In this document: positions 62,633-64,000 of the stretch, in pieces
Position numbering within the stretch: position 1 is the first letter of the stretch
Layout: every line of letters starts with the position of its first letter
Source of the DNA: Phycisphaeraceae bacterium
Lineage (GTDB): Bacteria; Planctomycetota; Phycisphaerae; Phycisphaerales; Phycisphaeraceae
Direction: 5' to 3'
Length of the DNA stretch: 64,000 bases
Assembly: GCA_029260655.1 (NCBI GenBank)
Contig: JAJDCU010000016.1
Location: forward strand, 62,001-126,000
The notes under the pieces: generated by a model
What the model was told of the DNA's origin: nothing
Databases searched by the model: none
The model's input: the letters and a program-made list of their open reading frames with translations, nothing else
Position numbers and translations under genes: made by a program

Positions 62633-62804
62633 GCAGCGCCCGCGGCCATCGCTGATCCGCCTTTCCTCTCGGATCGGGTGAACCCGGGCCGGCCCCAGAC
62701 GGTACTATCTTGGCAAGGTCTATCTCGGCCACCATCCGCCGCTCAGCTACGCTACGCGGCGCGCCGATGTATCGTGAGCCGTTTACCGTCGATACGGGAA
62801 TCCC

Positions 62805-64000
62805 ATGCGGATCATTCTTCTGAATCAAGCCTTTTATCCGGACCACGCCGCGACCGCTCAGCACGCGCACGACCTGGCCAAGCACCTGGTCACACAGGGG
62901 CACCAGGTCGCGGTTGTCGCCTCGCGGTCGATCTACGGGTCCAAGGGCGCGGCATTGCCCAGGCGTGAAACCGTCGACGGGATCGAGGTCCACCGGGTCG
63001 GCAAGAGCATCTTCGGCAAGGCGTCGATCCTGGCGCGGATGTTCGACTTCGCGTTGTTCTACCTGCTGGCGCTGGTGAAGGTGATGCGTCTGAAGCGGCC
63101 GGATGTGATCGTCCCGTTTAGCACCCCCCCGTTCATCGCGCTGGTCGGATGGGCGCTCAAGACGGTCAAGCGTTGCCGGTACGTTTACTGGGTGATGGAC
63201 CTGTACCCGGACGTCCCGATCGCGTTCGGGATCATGAAGGCCGATGGTTTCGGCGCCCGGCTGCTGGAGCGGGTGCACCGGTTTTGTTTCCGCCGCGCAG
63301 ATAAGGTGGTGGTGCTCGGGCGTTGCATGCGTGACCGGTTGATCGGCAAGGGGACCCCGCCAGAGAGGATTGTTCTGATCCCGCCGTGGGCCGATGTCGA
63401 CGAACTCGAACCGCTGCCGCGTGATGAGAATCCGCTGCGCAAAGAATGGGGGCTTGAAGACAAGCTCGTGGTGATGTACTCAGGAAACCTGGGGCTGGCG
63501 CACGACATCGATACGCTCCGCGGCGCGATCGTCAAGCTCAAGGATCGAGATGACATCCGCTTCGTCTTCGTCGGCGGAGGCAAGCTGATGGCTCAGATGC
63601 AGGCGTTCTGTGAGCAACAGAAGCTGCCCAACACGGTGTTCAAACCGTACCAGCCTCGCGAGTCGATCCGAGCGTCTCTGGGCCTGGCGGACCTGCACCT
63701 GATCAGCCAGGCAAACGCGATGACCGGGCTGCTGGTGCCGTCGAAGCTTTATGGGATCATGGCGGCGGGTCGTGCGTCGGTGTTTGTCGGGCAACCGGAT
63801 GCAGAGGTCGGGCGTGTGATCGAGGAGACCGGCTGTGGCCGGGTCGTATCGATCGGAGACATCGATGCGCTGGCTGGAACGATTGTCGAGTTGGCGGGTG
63901 ATCGACAGGCTTGTGAGCGGATGGGTCAGGCGGCGCGCGACGCGATGATAGCGACCTTAGATCGGCGTCACGCCTGCGAGGCCTGGGAGCAACTGCTAGG
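62805..64000 (+). CDS. Glycosyltransferase family 4 (WcaI/WbuB-like), 3' end outside window
   Basis: The frame opens at the ATG at 62805 (MRIILLNQAFYPDHAATAQH) and stays open to the window end, giving at least 398 residues. The N-lobe has LAKHLVTQGHQVAVVAS and STPPFIALVGW, and the C-lobe has VVMYSGNLGLAHDIDTL, FVGGGK and VPSKLYGIMAAGR with the donor-binding GT-B features. This resembles WcaI/WbuB-type fucosyl or GlcNAc transferases of exopolysaccharide loci. It continues the glycan locus beyond the window. The donor sugar cannot be read. Confidence 0.9.
   Translation, partial: MRIILLNQAFYPDHAATAQHAHDLAKHLVTQGHQVAVVASRSIYGSKGAALPRRETVDGIEVHRVGKSIFGKASILARMFDFALFYLLALVKVMRLKRPDVIVPFSTPPFIALVGWALKTVKRCRYVYWVMDLYPDVPIAFGIMKADGFGARLLERVHRFCFRRADKVVVLGRCMRDRLIGKGTPPERIVLIPPWADVDELEPLPRDENPLRKEWGLEDKLVVMYSGNLGLAHDIDTLRGAIVKLKDRDDIRFVFVGGGKLMAQMQAFCEQQKLPNTVFKPYQPRESIRASLGLADLHLISQANAMTGLLVPSKLYGIMAAGRASVFVGQPDAEVGRVIEETGCGRVVSIGDIDALAGTIVELAGDRQACERMGQAARDAMIATLDRRHACEAWEQLL

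Overview
The window looks like chromosomal DNA of a planctomycete of the class Phycisphaerae, at roughly 60-65% G+C by eye. Three secreted proteins carry dockerin-like repeats of the type GDLDGDGFVGI.DLN followed by a PEP-CTERM anchor. There are also a double DUF4159 protein, zinc ribbons of the CxxCGYNLTG...CPECG type, a futalosine-route menaquinone enzyme (MqnC) and a pyrH-frr pair. No rRNA, tRNA, CRISPR array or prophage was seen.

Layout. 0-6 kb: a partial membrane protein, larB-nnrD (one-base overlap), and a tightly overlapping trio (GT2 glycosyltransferase, BshC-like protein, transglutaminase-like protein). 6-10.4 kb: an rsmA gene broken by a frameshift inside a G-rich repeat, two tandem PEP-CTERM/dockerin paralogues, and a GxxExxY gene whose ends both lie in inverted repeats abutting a GDSL hydrolase. 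10.4-23 kb: mutL, a solitary atpG, a solitary cytochrome oxidase subunit III, a DEAD-box helicase, alr, an APH-fold kinase, an M29 aminopeptidase, a small HTH protein with an EF-hand-like loop, and an esterase. 23-24 kb: a frameshifted REP-associated transposase (RAYT) between REP-like repeats. 24-34 kb: mqnC, a rhodanese, a secreted metallopeptidase, a D-cysteine desulfhydrase-like enzyme, the DUF4159 protein, frr, pyrH and a NYN nuclease. 34-44 kb: a chemoreceptor, acs, three tandem PAS-GGDEF diguanylate cyclases and a small P-loop kinase. 44-52.7 kb: a MetX-MetW fusion, metY, a GntR/ABC operon with a clear operator, a bacteriohemerythrin and pdxJ. 52.8-64 kb: a surface-glycan locus (beta-helix protein, methyltransferases, aldo/keto reductase, GMC oxidoreductase, WcaF-like acetyltransferase, glycosyltransferases), part of it lower in G+C.

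The most unusual content is genome dynamics rather than one new pathway. (1) A unit made of the acs 3' tail, a diguanylate cyclase, its upstream region and a kinase start has been copied three times, leaving readable relics at the junctions. (2) A GxxExxY gene sits as a cassette inside terminal inverted repeats. (3) A RAYT with flanking REPs carries a probable GA-slippage frameshift. (4) Several families of short dispersed repeats, and a family of near-identical terminator hairpins, recur across the window and in two cases lie inside genes (rsmA, mutL). Biological novelty candidates are the HTH/EF-hand protein, the MetX-MetW fusion, the unassigned membrane family present twice, and the AKR-GMC redox pair in the glycan locus.
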